From assembly GCA_964630835.1 (NCBI GenBank), contig CAZVZM010000001.1:62001-126000 (forward strand): a stretch of DNA of 64,000 nucleotides, read 5' to 3'. Of this stretch, positions 35,009 through 44,582 are shown piece after piece. A program made the translations under genes and the position numbers. The notes below the pieces were generated by a model. That model saw only the letters and a list, made by a program, of their open reading frames with translations, did not search any database and was not told the DNA's origin. This stretch comes from Halarsenatibacter sp964630835. GTDB lineage: Bacteria > Bacillota > Halanaerobiia > Halanaerobiales > Halarsenatibacteraceae. The stretch's first letter is position 1; every line of letters begins with the position of its first letter.

Positions 35009-36202
35009 TTGCAGGTATCATCCAGAGTGGAGAAACTGAAAACTGAACAGGCCTTTGACGTGCTGGAGGAAGTGAATGCTCTTCGTGAGCAGGGAAGGGA
35101 CATAATCAGTCTGGCTATCGGCGAGCCTGATTTTAATACCCCGGAAGTAATAAAAAGAGCGGGGATCAGGGCTATTAAAGACGACAAAACAGGATACAGC
35201 CCTTCACCGGGAATACCGCAGCTCAGAGAGGAGGTAGCAGGCTATCTCAGCAGAAGCAGGAGAGCCGAATATGAAAAAGCTGAAACTGCAGTGGCTCCCG
35301 GGGCAAAACCGATGATATTTTACGGTATAATGGCTCTTATGGAGAGGGGAGATAAAGTGATTTATCCCAGCCCGGGTTTCCCGGTATACAGCTCAATTAT
35401 TGAGATGATGGGGGGGGAACCTGTTCCCCTGCCCATGAGGGCAGAAAACAGCTTTAACTTCTCTTGTGAAGAACTTGAAAATATGATAGATGATCTGACT
35501 GCGGGTATTATTATCAATTCCCCTCATAATCCAACTGGATCTGTTATTGACAGGGAAAGAATGGAGCAGCTGGCGGAATTGATAAAGGAAAAAAATCTCT
35601 GGATAATTTCTGATGAAGTATACTCGGAGCTTGTCTATGAAGGTGAAGCTCCCAGCATTGTGGACTTTCCAGGTATGAAGGAAAGGACGCTTTTAATCGA
35701 TGGTTTCTCCAAAGCATTTGCCATGACCGGCTGGCGCCTGGGGTATGCAGGTGGTCCTGAAAAGTTGATTGACAGGATCGGCAAGCTTATTACCAACTCT
35801 GTATCCTGTACCGCCACCTTTACCCAGCATGCAGGGGTTAAAGCGCTGGAATCTGCCTGGAATGCCCTGGATAGAATGGTTGAGAAACTGGCAGAAAGGA
35901 GAGAGATCGTCTGGGAGGGTTTAAACGATATTGAAGGAATTGAATGCCAGAAACCAGATGGGGCATTTTATGCCTTTGCCGATGTAACTGAGGCCTGCCG
36001 GCAGCTGGGCTTTTCTGATGCGAGGGAATATCAAAAGTTTTTGCTTGAAGAGGCGGGTGTAGCGGTGCTTTACAGGGAATGCTTTGGAAAAAGATTTCCC
36101 GGGGAGGAGCGAGAATACATCCGTATATCATATGCCAGCAGCGCCGGGCGCATAAAGGAGGCTCTGAATAGAATAAAAGCTCTGCATCCCCTGAAAATTT
36201 AG
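35009..36202 (+). CDS. Class I aminotransferase (aspartate aminotransferase type)
   Basis: This 397-residue PLP enzyme has the fold-type I signatures: IGEPDFNTPEVI, the INSPHNPTGSV region that binds the cofactor, SDEVYSELVY and the PLP lysine in GFSKAFAMTGWRLGY. AGGAGG at 34995-35000 serves the TTG at 35009; the earlier TTG at 34973 has no site. It lies between panB and ilvB and may supply aspartate or transaminate branched-chain or alanine-type oxoacids. Specificity cannot be told. Confidence 0.88.
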   Translation: MQVSSRVEKLKTEQAFDVLEEVNALREQGRDIISLAIGEPDFNTPEVIKRAGIRAIKDDKTGYSPSPGIPQLREEVAGYLSRSRRAEYEKAETAVAPGAKPMIFYGIMALMERGDKVIYPSPGFPVYSSIIEMMGGEPVPLPMRAENSFNFSCEELENMIDDLTAGIIINSPHNPTGSVIDRERMEQLAELIKEKNLWIISDEVYSELVYEGEAPSIVDFPGMKERTLLIDGFSKAFAMTGWRLGYAGGPEKLIDRIGKLITNSVSCTATFTQHAGVKALESAWNALDRMVEKLAERREIVWEGLNDIEGIECQKPDGAFYAFADVTEACRQLGFSDAREYQKFLLEEAGVAVLYRECFGKRFPGEEREYIRISYASSAGRIKEALNRIKALHPLKI

Positions 36203-36519
36203 ATTTGACACCACCACATAAACATGTTAATATACTAAAAATCCCTGCACGCAACAGAGCTGTAATGAGTTAATTTATGAAAATATCAAAAAATGCTCCG
36301 GTGTTACAGAATAATACTTTTGGCTCTTTTTCACATCACTTGTTGAACATTGCTTATGGTCTCTTTTGCAATGTTTATCTCTGGAACCTATGGATTTCCA
36401 TCATATATAGCATCTTACACAATAGCGGTTTAAGAGAAGGGGCATTCTTTTCTGATTAAAAGTTTTTGATAAAAATGGTTTGTTTTTGAGTTAAACCGCC
36501 AGGAACTCAGTACATTATT

Positions 36520-36600
36520 ATGGAATTGATATTAAACTGGTGGGCGGAGAGAAAATATGGGTCTCTCCTGCTGGAAGCGGGGGGAGAGGCCTTTTTCTAT
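36520..36600 (+). promoter_or_regulatory. Attenuator-like terminator upstream of ilvB
   Basis: GGTCTCTCC at 36560-36568 pairs with GGAGAGGCC at 36583-36591 and is followed by TTTTTCTAT, forming an intrinsic terminator. GGAGAGA at 36546-36552 can instead pair with TCTCTCC at 36562-36568, giving a mutually exclusive antiterminator. A short frame from ATG 36520 (MELILNWWAERKYG..., ending 36624) overlaps both, but has no convincing ribosome binding site. The rest of the 427-base gap 36203-36629 is AT-rich with no gene I can support. Confidence 0.6.
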
Positions 36601-36629
36601 TCTAAATTAAGAGGAAGGAGCTGATTTGT

Positions 36630-38378
36630 GTGCCTCAGCTGCTATCAGGGGCAGAGATAATCGTTGAGTCTTTAAAGGAAGAAGATGTAGAGGTCATTTT
36701 TGGCTATCCGGGAGGAGCAGTAATACCTCTTTACGATCAGCTGTATGAGGAAGAATTCAACCACGTGCTACCCCATCACGAGCAGGGTGGTGTTCATGCA
36801 GCAGATGGATATGCTCGCTCCACGGGAAAAGTTGGAGTCTGTGTTGCTACTTCGGGTCCAGGGGCCACCAATCTTGTTACAGGGTTAACTACAGCTAAAA
36901 TGGACTCTGTGCCTGTGGTTGCCTTTACGGGACAGGTTCCCAGTCATATGCTCGGCAGTGATGCCTTTCAGGAAGCGGACATAACGGGCATTACCATGTC
37001 CATTACCAAGCACAATTATCTGGTTCAGAACATAGAAGATCTGGCCAGGATAATTAAAGAGGCTTTTCATATAGCTCGCACAGGAAGACCCGGTCCGGTG
37101 CTGATAGATGTGCCCAAAGATATAATGCAGCAAAAGCACAGTTTTAGTTATCCGGAAAGTGTAAAACTGCGCGGATACAGCCCCAACTACGAGGGGCATG
37201 AAGGGCAGGTCAAGACTGCCGCCGAAAAAATCAATCAGGCTGAAAGGCCGGTTATATATGCAGGCGGGGGAGTTCTTATTTCTCGTGCCACAGAAGAACT
37301 CAGAGAGATGGCATACAGAGGTCAGATTCCAGTAACGACCACTCTCACCGGACTCGGGGCTTTTGACGAAAATGAAAAATTAAGCCTCGGCATGCTAGGT
37401 ATGCACGGAACCAGCGAGGCCAATTTAGCTGTTTCGAATGCCGACCTTATGGTTGCCATCGGCTGCCGATTTGACGACCGGGTCACAGGAAAGCTGGATG
37501 AGTTTGCTCCGGAAGTGGAGGAAATTGTGCATATCGATATAGATCCCGGGGAGATTGGCAAGAGAGTTTCCATAGATGTACCGATAGTTGGAGATGCAAA
37601 AAATGTGCTGCAGAAATTAAATCCCCGACTCGAAGAGAGAGAGCATAGAGACTGGCTGGATAAAATTGCCAGCTGGAAGGAGATAGATCGTGCAAATATA
37701 GAAATGTCCAGCGGCGAGGATCGCGCTGCCCCTCACAGGATTATGAATACCATTTATGAACTGACGGATGGTGAGGCTTACATAGTTACAGAGGTGGGAC
37801 AGCATCAGATGTGGGCTGCCCAGCATTATCAATATTCCCATCCCCGTCAGTTTGTAACCTCCGGAGGCCTGGGCACAATGGGGTATGGTCTTCCGGCCTC
37901 AGTTGGGGTGCAGGTGGGAAATCCTGAAGAAGATGTGTTTGTCATAGCTGGAGATGGCAGTCTGCAGATGAATATTCAGGAGCTGGCAACGGCTGTGAAA
38001 AACGAGCTGCCTATCAATATCATTCTTTTCAATAATGCGTTTTTGGGCATGGTAAGGCAGTGGCAGGAGATGTTTGCCGACGGCCGTTATTCACACACAT
38101 GCCTTAAAGAACGACATGACTGTCCCCGTCAGTGTTCGGGTCCTGATGAAGAAATTTGCCAGGAGATGGTTCCGGACTTTGTGAAAGTGGCAGAGAGCTA
38201 TGATGTTAAGTCGGCCCGGGTGAAAGACATGGAAAATTTTAAGGAAGAACTCTCCCGCTCGCTGAACCATGACGGCCCTTCCTTAATAGAAGTTATGATT
38301 GAAGAGGAGGCGAACGTTTTCCCCATGGTGCCGCCCGGAGGTTCCCTCTATGAAATGATGTATGAGGAGGATGATTAA
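36630..38378 (+). CDS. ilvB: Acetolactate synthase, large (catalytic) subunit
   Basis: This 582-residue ThDP enzyme condenses two pyruvates to acetolactate, or pyruvate with 2-oxobutyrate to acetohydroxybutyrate. It shows FGYPGGAVIPLYD, the catalytic glutamate region VLPHHEQGGVHAADGYAR, the FAD-binding middle domain (GCRFDDRVTGKLDEF) and the ThDP motif GDGSLQMNIQELATAVKNELPINI. Start is GTG, nine bases after AGGAAGGAG. An unusual cysteine-containing insertion (CLKERHDCPRQCSG) lies near residue 495. It is followed by the small subunit gene. Confidence 0.94.
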   Translation: MPQLLSGAEIIVESLKEEDVEVIFGYPGGAVIPLYDQLYEEEFNHVLPHHEQGGVHAADGYARSTGKVGVCVATSGPGATNLVTGLTTAKMDSVPVVAFTGQVPSHMLGSDAFQEADITGITMSITKHNYLVQNIEDLARIIKEAFHIARTGRPGPVLIDVPKDIMQQKHSFSYPESVKLRGYSPNYEGHEGQVKTAAEKINQAERPVIYAGGGVLISRATEELREMAYRGQIPVTTTLTGLGAFDENEKLSLGMLGMHGTSEANLAVSNADLMVAIGCRFDDRVTGKLDEFAPEVEEIVHIDIDPGEIGKRVSIDVPIVGDAKNVLQKLNPRLEEREHRDWLDKIASWKEIDRANIEMSSGEDRAAPHRIMNTIYELTDGEAYIVTEVGQHQMWAAQHYQYSHPRQFVTSGGLGTMGYGLPASVGVQVGNPEEDVFVIAGDGSLQMNIQELATAVKNELPINIILFNNAFLGMVRQWQEMFADGRYSHTCLKERHDCPRQCSGPDEEICQEMVPDFVKVAESYDVKSARVKDMENFKEELSRSLNHDGPSLIEVMIEEEANVFPMVPPGGSLYEMMYEEDD

Positions 38379-38380
38379 TT

Positions 38381-38860
38381 ATGAAACATACTCTATCTGT
38401 GCTTGTCGAAAATGAATCCGGGGTGCTGGCCCGAATTGCCAGTCTTTTCAGCAGAAGAGGATTTAATATTAAAAACCTTTCGGTGGGCGAAACGGCCGAA
38501 AAAAATGTCTCAAGAATTACGCTGGTTGTTGAGGGAGATGAGCACATAGTGGAGCAGGTTATGAAACAGCTCAATAAGTTGATTCCAGTTTTTAAGGTCA
38601 GCAATCTCTCCCATGATCCCACCGTTAGCCGCAATCTTGCCTTTTTTAAAGTGAAGTCTGATTATAAAAGCCGTTCTGAGATCATACAGATGGTTGATGT
38701 TTTTCGGGGGGAAGTGGTTGATGTCAGCAAAGATTCCATCATGATTGAGGTGACTGGTGATGAGGAGAAGATACAGGCGCTGCAGGAACTATTAAAACCC
38801 TATGGAATAGAGGAGATGGTGAGAACCGGAAAGATAGCAATGGCCCGGGGAGAAAAATAA
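38381..38860 (+). CDS. ilvN: Acetolactate synthase, small regulatory subunit
   Basis: This 159-residue protein has the N-terminal ACT domain (HTLSVLVENESGVLARIASLFSRRGFNI) that binds valine and a conserved C-terminal half. It gives feedback control to IlvB. The start is two bases after the ilvB stop, with GGAGGATG inside the end of ilvB. Length is typical. Confidence 0.94.
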   Translation: MKHTLSVLVENESGVLARIASLFSRRGFNIKNLSVGETAEKNVSRITLVVEGDEHIVEQVMKQLNKLIPVFKVSNLSHDPTVSRNLAFFKVKSDYKSRSEIIQMVDVFRGEVVDVSKDSIMIEVTGDEEKIQALQELLKPYGIEEMVRTGKIAMARGEK

Positions 38861-38950
38861 TTTGTAATGGAGATATTGAATTCTGTTCGCATGAAATCTT
38901 CCCTGCAACTGATGCGGATAAAAAACCAAATTATTTAGGAGGCATATATT

Positions 38951-39949
38951 ATGACTGAAGTTTATTATAAAAAAGATGCTGAACCTGATAATCTCAAAGA
39001 CAGAAGGTTTGCAGTGATAGGATACGGCAGCCAGGGTCGGGGACAGGCTTTAAATCTTCGTGATTCCGGTGTGGAAGTAGTCCTGGGGCTCAGACAGGGA
39101 GGCGATAGTTATCAAAAAGCAAGAGAAGATGGATTTGAGCCTCTCCCTGTAAAAGAGGCTGCCGCTGAAGGAGATATAATACACATGCTCATTCCCGATG
39201 AGGTACAGAGGCAGGTTTATGAGGAAAAAATTGCTTCCAATCTCTCGACAGGGGATGCCCTGGCTTTTTCGCATGGCTTTAATATACATTACCAGCAAAT
39301 TGAGCCCCCTAAGAATGTAGATGTTTATATGGTGGCTCCCAAAAGTCCGGGTGACCTTCTGCGGCGTGTTTATGTTAAAGGAGAAGGCGTGCCCTGTCTT
39401 CTGGCTGTGTATCAGGACCACACCGGCAGTGCCCGGGATATTGCCCTGGCCCATGCAGATGGAATAGGCGGTACCAGAGCTGGTGTGCTGGAAACAACCT
39501 TTGCCGAGGAGACGGAGTCTGACCTCTTTGGGGAACAGGCTGTTCTCTGCGGCGGGGTCACAGAGCTTGTGCGGGCCGGCTTTGAAACTCTTGTTGAGAA
39601 CGGATACAGCCCGGAGATTGCCTATTTTGAATGTCTGCATGAACTCAAATTGATTGTAGACCTCATGTATGAAGGAGGGATCTCCTGTATGCGCGACAAT
39701 ATTTCAGATACGGCTGAGTATGGAGATCTTGTTTCCGGAAAAAGAATTATAAATGATAAATCCCGCGAGGCCATGCAGGAAATCCTGCGTGAGGTACAAA
39801 ACGGAGAATTTGCCAAACGCTGGCTTCTGGAAAATATGGCTGGCAGGCCTTCATACGGGGAGAGAAAAAGGAAGCAGGAAGAGCATCAGATAGAAAAAGT
39901 GGGGGAAAAGTTGCGAAAGATGATGAACTGGCAGGAGGAGGGAATATGA
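38951..39949 (+). CDS. ilvC: Ketol-acid reductoisomerase, class I
   Basis: This 332-residue enzyme isomerises and reduces acetolactate to dihydroxyisovalerate. It has the nucleotide motif IGYGSQGRGQALNLRDSG, the metal region with FAEETESDLFGEQAVLCGG, and FECLHELKLIVDLMYEGG. The cofactor-specificity loop reads GLRQGGDSYQKA; the Asp in the loop might bear on NADPH versus NADH use, but this needs testing. Its stop overlaps the leuA start by four bases. Confidence 0.95.
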   Translation: MTEVYYKKDAEPDNLKDRRFAVIGYGSQGRGQALNLRDSGVEVVLGLRQGGDSYQKAREDGFEPLPVKEAAAEGDIIHMLIPDEVQRQVYEEKIASNLSTGDALAFSHGFNIHYQQIEPPKNVDVYMVAPKSPGDLLRRVYVKGEGVPCLLAVYQDHTGSARDIALAHADGIGGTRAGVLETTFAEETESDLFGEQAVLCGGVTELVRAGFETLVENGYSPEIAYFECLHELKLIVDLMYEGGISCMRDNISDTAEYGDLVSGKRIINDKSREAMQEILREVQNGEFAKRWLLENMAGRPSYGERKRKQEEHQIEKVGEKLRKMMNWQEEGI

Positions 39950-41523
39950 CGGTAAAAATTTTTGACACCACCCTGCGTGATGGAGAACAATCTCCCGGCG
40001 TTAATTTAAACGCAGAGGAGAAGTTGAGAATAGCTCAACAGCTTGCCAGACTGCAGGTAGATGTAATAGAGGCCGGTTTTCCCATATCATCTTCCGGGGA
40101 TTTTGAAGCTGTGCGCGGGATAGCAGAAAAGGTCTCCGGATCCGTGATAGCGGGGCTGGCTAGAGCCAGTGATGAGGATATCGATAGAGCCTGGGAGGCC
40201 GTTAAGCCTGCAGACCGGCCCAGAATTCACACTTTTATTGCCACTTCCCCGGTCCATATGGAGCATAAGCTGCAAAAAACACCGGAGGAAGTGCTGCAGG
40301 ATGCCGTTCAGGCGGTGAAGCGAGCTAAAAGCTACTGTGAGGACGTGGAATTTTCTGCTGAAGATGCTTTTCGCAGCGATAAAGATTTTCTCTGCCGGCT
40401 TTTTACCGCCGTGATCGAAGCCGGAGCCACAACCATTAATATCCCCGATACTGTAGGTTATGCAACCCCGGAAGAATTCAGGAGTTTTGTAAAATATATA
40501 TCTGCTTATGTGGAAAACATTTCTCAGGCAGAGATAAGCGTTCATTGCCACAATGATCTCGGCCTGGCCGCAGCCAACTCTCTGGCAGCTCTGGATGCCG
40601 GTGTGACTCAGATAGAGTGCGCGGTCAACGGCATAGGAGAGAGGGCGGGGAATGCTGCTCTGGAAGAGATAGTTCTGGCCCTGCACACTCGAAAAGAAAA
40701 ATATGATCAGAAGACTTCTCTAAATCTGCAGGAGATACACCGCACCAGCCGTCTGGTGAGCAATCTCACCGGCATGGAGGTGCAGCCCAATAAGGCAATT
40801 GTGGGCGAGAATGCCTTTGCCCATGAAGCGGGTATACATCAGGATGGAGTTCTTAAGGAGCGAACGACGTATGAGATAATGGATGCATCAACTATAGGAC
40901 TTGAAGAAAATAAGATAGTTCTGGGCAAACATTCCGGGCGCAGTGCTTTTAGAGAAAAGCTAAAAGAACTTGGTTATAATCTGGATGAAGAGCAGCTAAA
41001 TTCGGCATTTCAAAAATTTAAGGAGCTTACAGATCGCAAAAAGGAAATAAGCAGCCTCGATCTGGAGGCGATAGTTGAGGGGCAGCTCCTGCAGACCGGG
41101 GATATTCTGGAACTTAAAAAATTACAGATTACCACCGGCACAGGAATTTCCACAGCCACAGTCCACATGGAAAAATGCGGAGATAAGGTGCTTGAATCCG
41201 CCTGTTCTGAAGGAGGTCCGGTCGATGCGGTTTATCGGACAATAAATGCAGTTTCCGGGTGGTCCCCCTCTCTGCGCCTGTTTAAGATAGATGCCATCAC
41301 CGGGGGCAAAGATGCTCTAGCCCATGTCACGGTTAAAATTGAAAATGATATTGAAAAAGAGTGTGGCGCCGGCCACCAAAAAGATAGAGACGGAGTTTAC
41401 CTTGGACGGGGTGTAAGCACCGATACACTTAAGGCCAGTGCCCTGGCCTATATCAATGCCACCAATCGGCTGCTGACTGATCTGGAGGATCCCTCTCACC
41501 CGGAATGCAAGGAGGATGAGTAG
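39946..41523 (+). CDS. leuA: 2-isopropylmalate synthase
   Basis: This 525-residue protein joins acetyl-CoA and 2-oxoisovalerate, the first step to leucine. The TIM barrel starts with FDTTLRDGEQSPGV (metal Asp and catalytic Arg) and carries VHCHNDLGLAAANSLAA with the metal histidines. The C-terminal leucine-binding regulatory domain (about residues 390-515) is present, so feedback control is likely. It overlaps ilvC by four bases. Confidence 0.95.
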   Translation: MTVKIFDTTLRDGEQSPGVNLNAEEKLRIAQQLARLQVDVIEAGFPISSSGDFEAVRGIAEKVSGSVIAGLARASDEDIDRAWEAVKPADRPRIHTFIATSPVHMEHKLQKTPEEVLQDAVQAVKRAKSYCEDVEFSAEDAFRSDKDFLCRLFTAVIEAGATTINIPDTVGYATPEEFRSFVKYISAYVENISQAEISVHCHNDLGLAAANSLAALDAGVTQIECAVNGIGERAGNAALEEIVLALHTRKEKYDQKTSLNLQEIHRTSRLVSNLTGMEVQPNKAIVGENAFAHEAGIHQDGVLKERTTYEIMDASTIGLEENKIVLGKHSGRSAFREKLKELGYNLDEEQLNSAFQKFKELTDRKKEISSLDLEAIVEGQLLQTGDILELKKLQITTGTGISTATVHMEKCGDKVLESACSEGGPVDAVYRTINAVSGWSPSLRLFKIDAITGGKDALAHVTVKIENDIEKECGAGHQKDRDGVYLGRGVSTDTLKASALAYINATNRLLTDLEDPSHPECKEDE

Positions 41524-41524
41524 T

Positions 41525-42787
41525 ATGGGCCGGACTATGGTGGAGAAGATCCTTGCTGCCCATTCGGATAGAGAAAATCTCACTCCCGGTGAGATAGTGG
41601 AAGCTGAAGTGGATCTGGTGCTGGGCAATGATATCACCACTCCCGTGGCTTTAGATGAATTCGATAAAATAGGTGTCAATAGCGTTTTTGACAGGTCCAA
41701 AATAGCCCTTGTGCCCGATCACTTTGCTCCCAATAAGGATATTGAGTCCGCGCGTCAATGTCAGAGAATGCGTGAGTTTGCCCGGGAACAGGATTTAGAA
41801 CATTATTTTGAGCTGGGAGAAATGGGCATTGAACACTGCCTGCTTCCGGAACAGGGCCTGATACTTCCCGGACAGATAATTGTGGGGGCTGATTCGCACA
41901 CCTGTACCTATGGGGCTTTCGGTGCTATGGGAACAGGTGTGGGCAGCACAGATATGGCTGCAGCCATGGCCTGCGGAGAAACCTGGTTTAGAGTCCCGGG
42001 ATCGATTAAAATTATATTTCGAGGCACGCTAAAGGACTGGGTGGGGGCCAAGGATCTCATACTTTATCTGATTGGTGATATAGGGGTGGATGGCGCCCTG
42101 TACAATTCTCTTGAATTTACCGGAGAGGTTATAGACAGACTGAATATGGCCGGCAGAATGACTATGTCAAATATGGCTGTGGAGGCTGGAGCTAAATGCG
42201 GCCTTATAGCTCCCGATCGGATTACGAAAGAATATTTGCAGGATAGAACAGACGAGAATTATACCTGTTATTACAGCGATGAGGAGGCAAAATATCTTCA
42301 GGTGATAGAGTATGATGCTGCCGAAATTGAACCCCAGGTAGCTCTGCCCCATCTGCCGGAAAATGCTGTCCCTGCAGGCGATGTAAATGATGTATGCCTT
42401 GATCAGGTGGTGATTGGTTCCTGCACCAATGGACGTCTCAGTGATCTGAGAACTGCCGCTCGCGTACTGGAGGGGCGCAGAAAGTCCGAAAGCATCAGAC
42501 TTATCGTCATACCCGGCACTCAGAGTATATACAGACAGGCCATAAAAGAAGGTATTGTAGAGAAGCTTATGGAGGCCGGGGCAGTAATAAGCACTCCCAC
42601 CTGCGGACCCTGCCTGGGCGGTCATATGGGAGTCCTGGCTCCCGGTGAAAAGGCGCTGGCTACCACAAATCGCAATTTTGTAGGTCGTATGGGTGACCCT
42701 GAAAGCGAAGTGTATCTGGCCGGACCGGCCGTGGCGGCTGCATCAGCCGTTGCTGGCAGGATCGCCACCCCCGGGGAGGTTGTGTAA
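41525..42787 (+). CDS. leuC: 3-isopropylmalate dehydratase, large subunit
   Basis: LeuC is an aconitase-type 4Fe-4S enzyme. The cluster cysteines are in IGSCTNGRLSDL and TPTCGPCLGGHMG; ADSHTCTYGAFGAMGTG is also present. An ATG at 41516 follows the GGAGG site with no spacer, whereas the ATG at 41525 has nine bases of spacing, so the latter is chosen (420 residues). It is the short archaeal/HacA-like form. It works with LeuD encoded immediately after. Confidence 0.94.
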   Translation: MGRTMVEKILAAHSDRENLTPGEIVEAEVDLVLGNDITTPVALDEFDKIGVNSVFDRSKIALVPDHFAPNKDIESARQCQRMREFAREQDLEHYFELGEMGIEHCLLPEQGLILPGQIIVGADSHTCTYGAFGAMGTGVGSTDMAAAMACGETWFRVPGSIKIIFRGTLKDWVGAKDLILYLIGDIGVDGALYNSLEFTGEVIDRLNMAGRMTMSNMAVEAGAKCGLIAPDRITKEYLQDRTDENYTCYYSDEEAKYLQVIEYDAAEIEPQVALPHLPENAVPAGDVNDVCLDQVVIGSCTNGRLSDLRTAARVLEGRRKSESIRLIVIPGTQSIYRQAIKEGIVEKLMEAGAVISTPTCGPCLGGHMGVLAPGEKALATTNRNFVGRMGDPESEVYLAGPAVAAASAVAGRIATPGEVV

Positions 42788-43291
42788 ATGAGTCTGAAAA
42801 AAATTGAAGGAAGAGTCTGGAAATACGGTGATGATGTGGACACGGATGTGATTATTCCCGCCCGTTACCTGAATACCTCCAGTCCTGGGGAGCTGGCGGC
42901 TCACTGCCTGGAGGATCTGGATAAGAATTTTTCGACAGAAGTAAATGAAGGCGATATAATTGCTGCCGGATCCAATTTTGGCTGCGGCAGCTCCCGTGAA
43001 CATGCTCCACTGGCCATAAAACACTCCGGTATAAGCTGTGTAATTGCAGCTTCTTTTGCCCGCATATTTTTTCGCAATGCTCTCAACATCGGTCTGCCCA
43101 TCTTCGAATGTCCTTCGGCCGCTGCGGCAATTGATGATGGTGATATGGTCAGGATATATCCCCGCCAGGGAGAAATCTATAATCTGACTCAGGATAATAG
43201 ATATGAGATCTCCTCTTATCCCCCCTTCATTGAGAAATTGATAGAAAAGGGTGGATTAATCAACTATACAAAAGGAAAGGTGTCAGAATAA
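42788..43291 (+). CDS. leuD: 3-isopropylmalate dehydratase, small subunit
   Basis: This 167-residue swivelling-domain protein has the conserved DTDVIIPARYLNTS and GSNFGCGSSREHAPLAIK motifs. It completes the isopropylmalate isomerase with LeuC. The ATG follows the leuC stop directly, with GGGGAGG inside leuC. The family covers homoaconitase as well, but neighbours fix the leucine role. Confidence 0.95.
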   Translation: MSLKKIEGRVWKYGDDVDTDVIIPARYLNTSSPGELAAHCLEDLDKNFSTEVNEGDIIAAGSNFGCGSSREHAPLAIKHSGISCVIAASFARIFFRNALNIGLPIFECPSAAAAIDDGDMVRIYPRQGEIYNLTQDNRYEISSYPPFIEKLIEKGGLINYTKGKVSE

Positions 43292-43292
43292 C

Positions 43293-44339
43293 ATGTCAAA
43301 ATTCGATATAGCAGTAATACCAGGAGATGGTATAGGCCCCGAGGTTACAGCAGAGGCTCTAAAGGTGATGGAAAAAGTGGAGAGAGAAACTGAGATCGGT
43401 TTCAATATTGAAAAATTTCCCCCGGGAGCTGACCACTACCTCAGCACCGGTGAGCTGCTCAGCGACAAAATTAAATCGGATATATCCGACTGCGATGCTT
43501 TATTTCTGGGAGCGGTGGGTGATCCACGAGTGAAGCCGGGAGTTTTGGAGAGGGGAATTCTCCTCGACCTGCGCTTTTCATTCGATCAATTCGTCAATTT
43601 GCGCCCTATAAATCTCCTGCACAGCAGGTACACCCCGCTGAAGGACAAAGATCCAGAGGATATAGATATGGTGGTGCTGAGGGAAAACACTGAGGGTCTT
43701 TACGTCAACAGTGGAGGTTTTCTGCATAAGGATACTGAGAATGAAGTGGCCGTGCAGGAAATGATCAACTCCTATCGGGGGGTAAAAAGAATAGTAGATT
43801 ATGCTTTTAATTTTGCTGCCGCCCGGGAAGGCAGGCTCATACTCAGTGATAAAAGCAATGTCCTGGGGTATGCACATGATCTTTGGCAGCGAGTATTTAA
43901 TGAGACGGCAGAAGAGAATAGAGATGTAAAAGGTGAACATATTTTAATTGATGCCCTCGCAATGAAGATGGTGCGCAGTCCTGAAGAAATGGATGTAATA
44001 GTTACCTGCAATATGTTCGGTGACATCATTACTGATCTGGGCGCAGAGCTGCAGGGAGGGATGGGAATGGCTGTATCCGCCAACATAAACCCGGATGGCA
44101 TTTCCATGTTTGAACCGGTCCATGGTTCTGCACCGGATATTGCCGGCAGAGGAAAAGCTAACCCTGCTGCAGCTATCCTGGCAGCTGCCGAAATGCTTAA
44201 AAATCTTTCTCTCATGGAGGAAGCGGCCAGAGTGGAGAAAGCTGTGAGGAGAGCAATAAAGGAAGAGAGAATAACAGAGGATATGGGAGGAAGCCTGAAC
44301 ACTGAGGAAATGGGTGACTATATCTGCAACATGATGTGA
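43293..44339 (+). CDS. leuB: 3-isopropylmalate dehydrogenase
   Basis: This 348-residue beta-decarboxylating dehydrogenase has the family start VIPGDGIGPEVTAEALKV, VLRENTEGLYVNSGG, the metal/substrate region NMFGDIITDLGAELQGGMG and the NAD segment EPVHGSAPDIAGRGKANP. The LRFSFDQFVNLRP stretch resembles the archaeal and tartrate-dehydrogenase-like branch of the family. The position after leuD supports the isopropylmalate role. Confidence 0.9.
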   Translation: MSKFDIAVIPGDGIGPEVTAEALKVMEKVERETEIGFNIEKFPPGADHYLSTGELLSDKIKSDISDCDALFLGAVGDPRVKPGVLERGILLDLRFSFDQFVNLRPINLLHSRYTPLKDKDPEDIDMVVLRENTEGLYVNSGGFLHKDTENEVAVQEMINSYRGVKRIVDYAFNFAAAREGRLILSDKSNVLGYAHDLWQRVFNETAEENRDVKGEHILIDALAMKMVRSPEEMDVIVTCNMFGDIITDLGAELQGGMGMAVSANINPDGISMFEPVHGSAPDIAGRGKANPAAAILAAAEMLKNLSLMEEAARVEKAVRRAIKEERITEDMGGSLNTEEMGDYICNMM

Positions 44340-44582
44340 TTTTAGTTTGGTTTATAATTGCCCTCCCTCAAAACCATATCATCTCAATTTAGAATTATAA
44401 TTCCCGGCATATCATGCATCCTGTCAATCAATTTGTGATAATTTTATTCAGTGCAATTATTTATCAGGGTCTTTTTCCAGGCCGAGGTTGTAAAAAGAAG
44501 CTATATATGCTGGAAATTTATATGGTTTTTCTTGCGTTCAGTTGGTAAATAGGTGTGTCAAAAAAAAGTTTATTTAGTTATG

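Noticed and set aside
36277..36459. 60-residue plus-strand frame before ilvB
   Set aside because: No ribosome binding site, no family similarity, AT-rich gap; probably chance.
39050..39640. Minus-strand 196-residue open frame inside ilvC
   Set aside because: Fully overlaps ilvC, composition is low-complexity and it has no recognisable domain or binding site.
40087..40686. Minus-strand 199-residue frame in leuA
   Set aside because: Shadow of leuA with no independent evidence.
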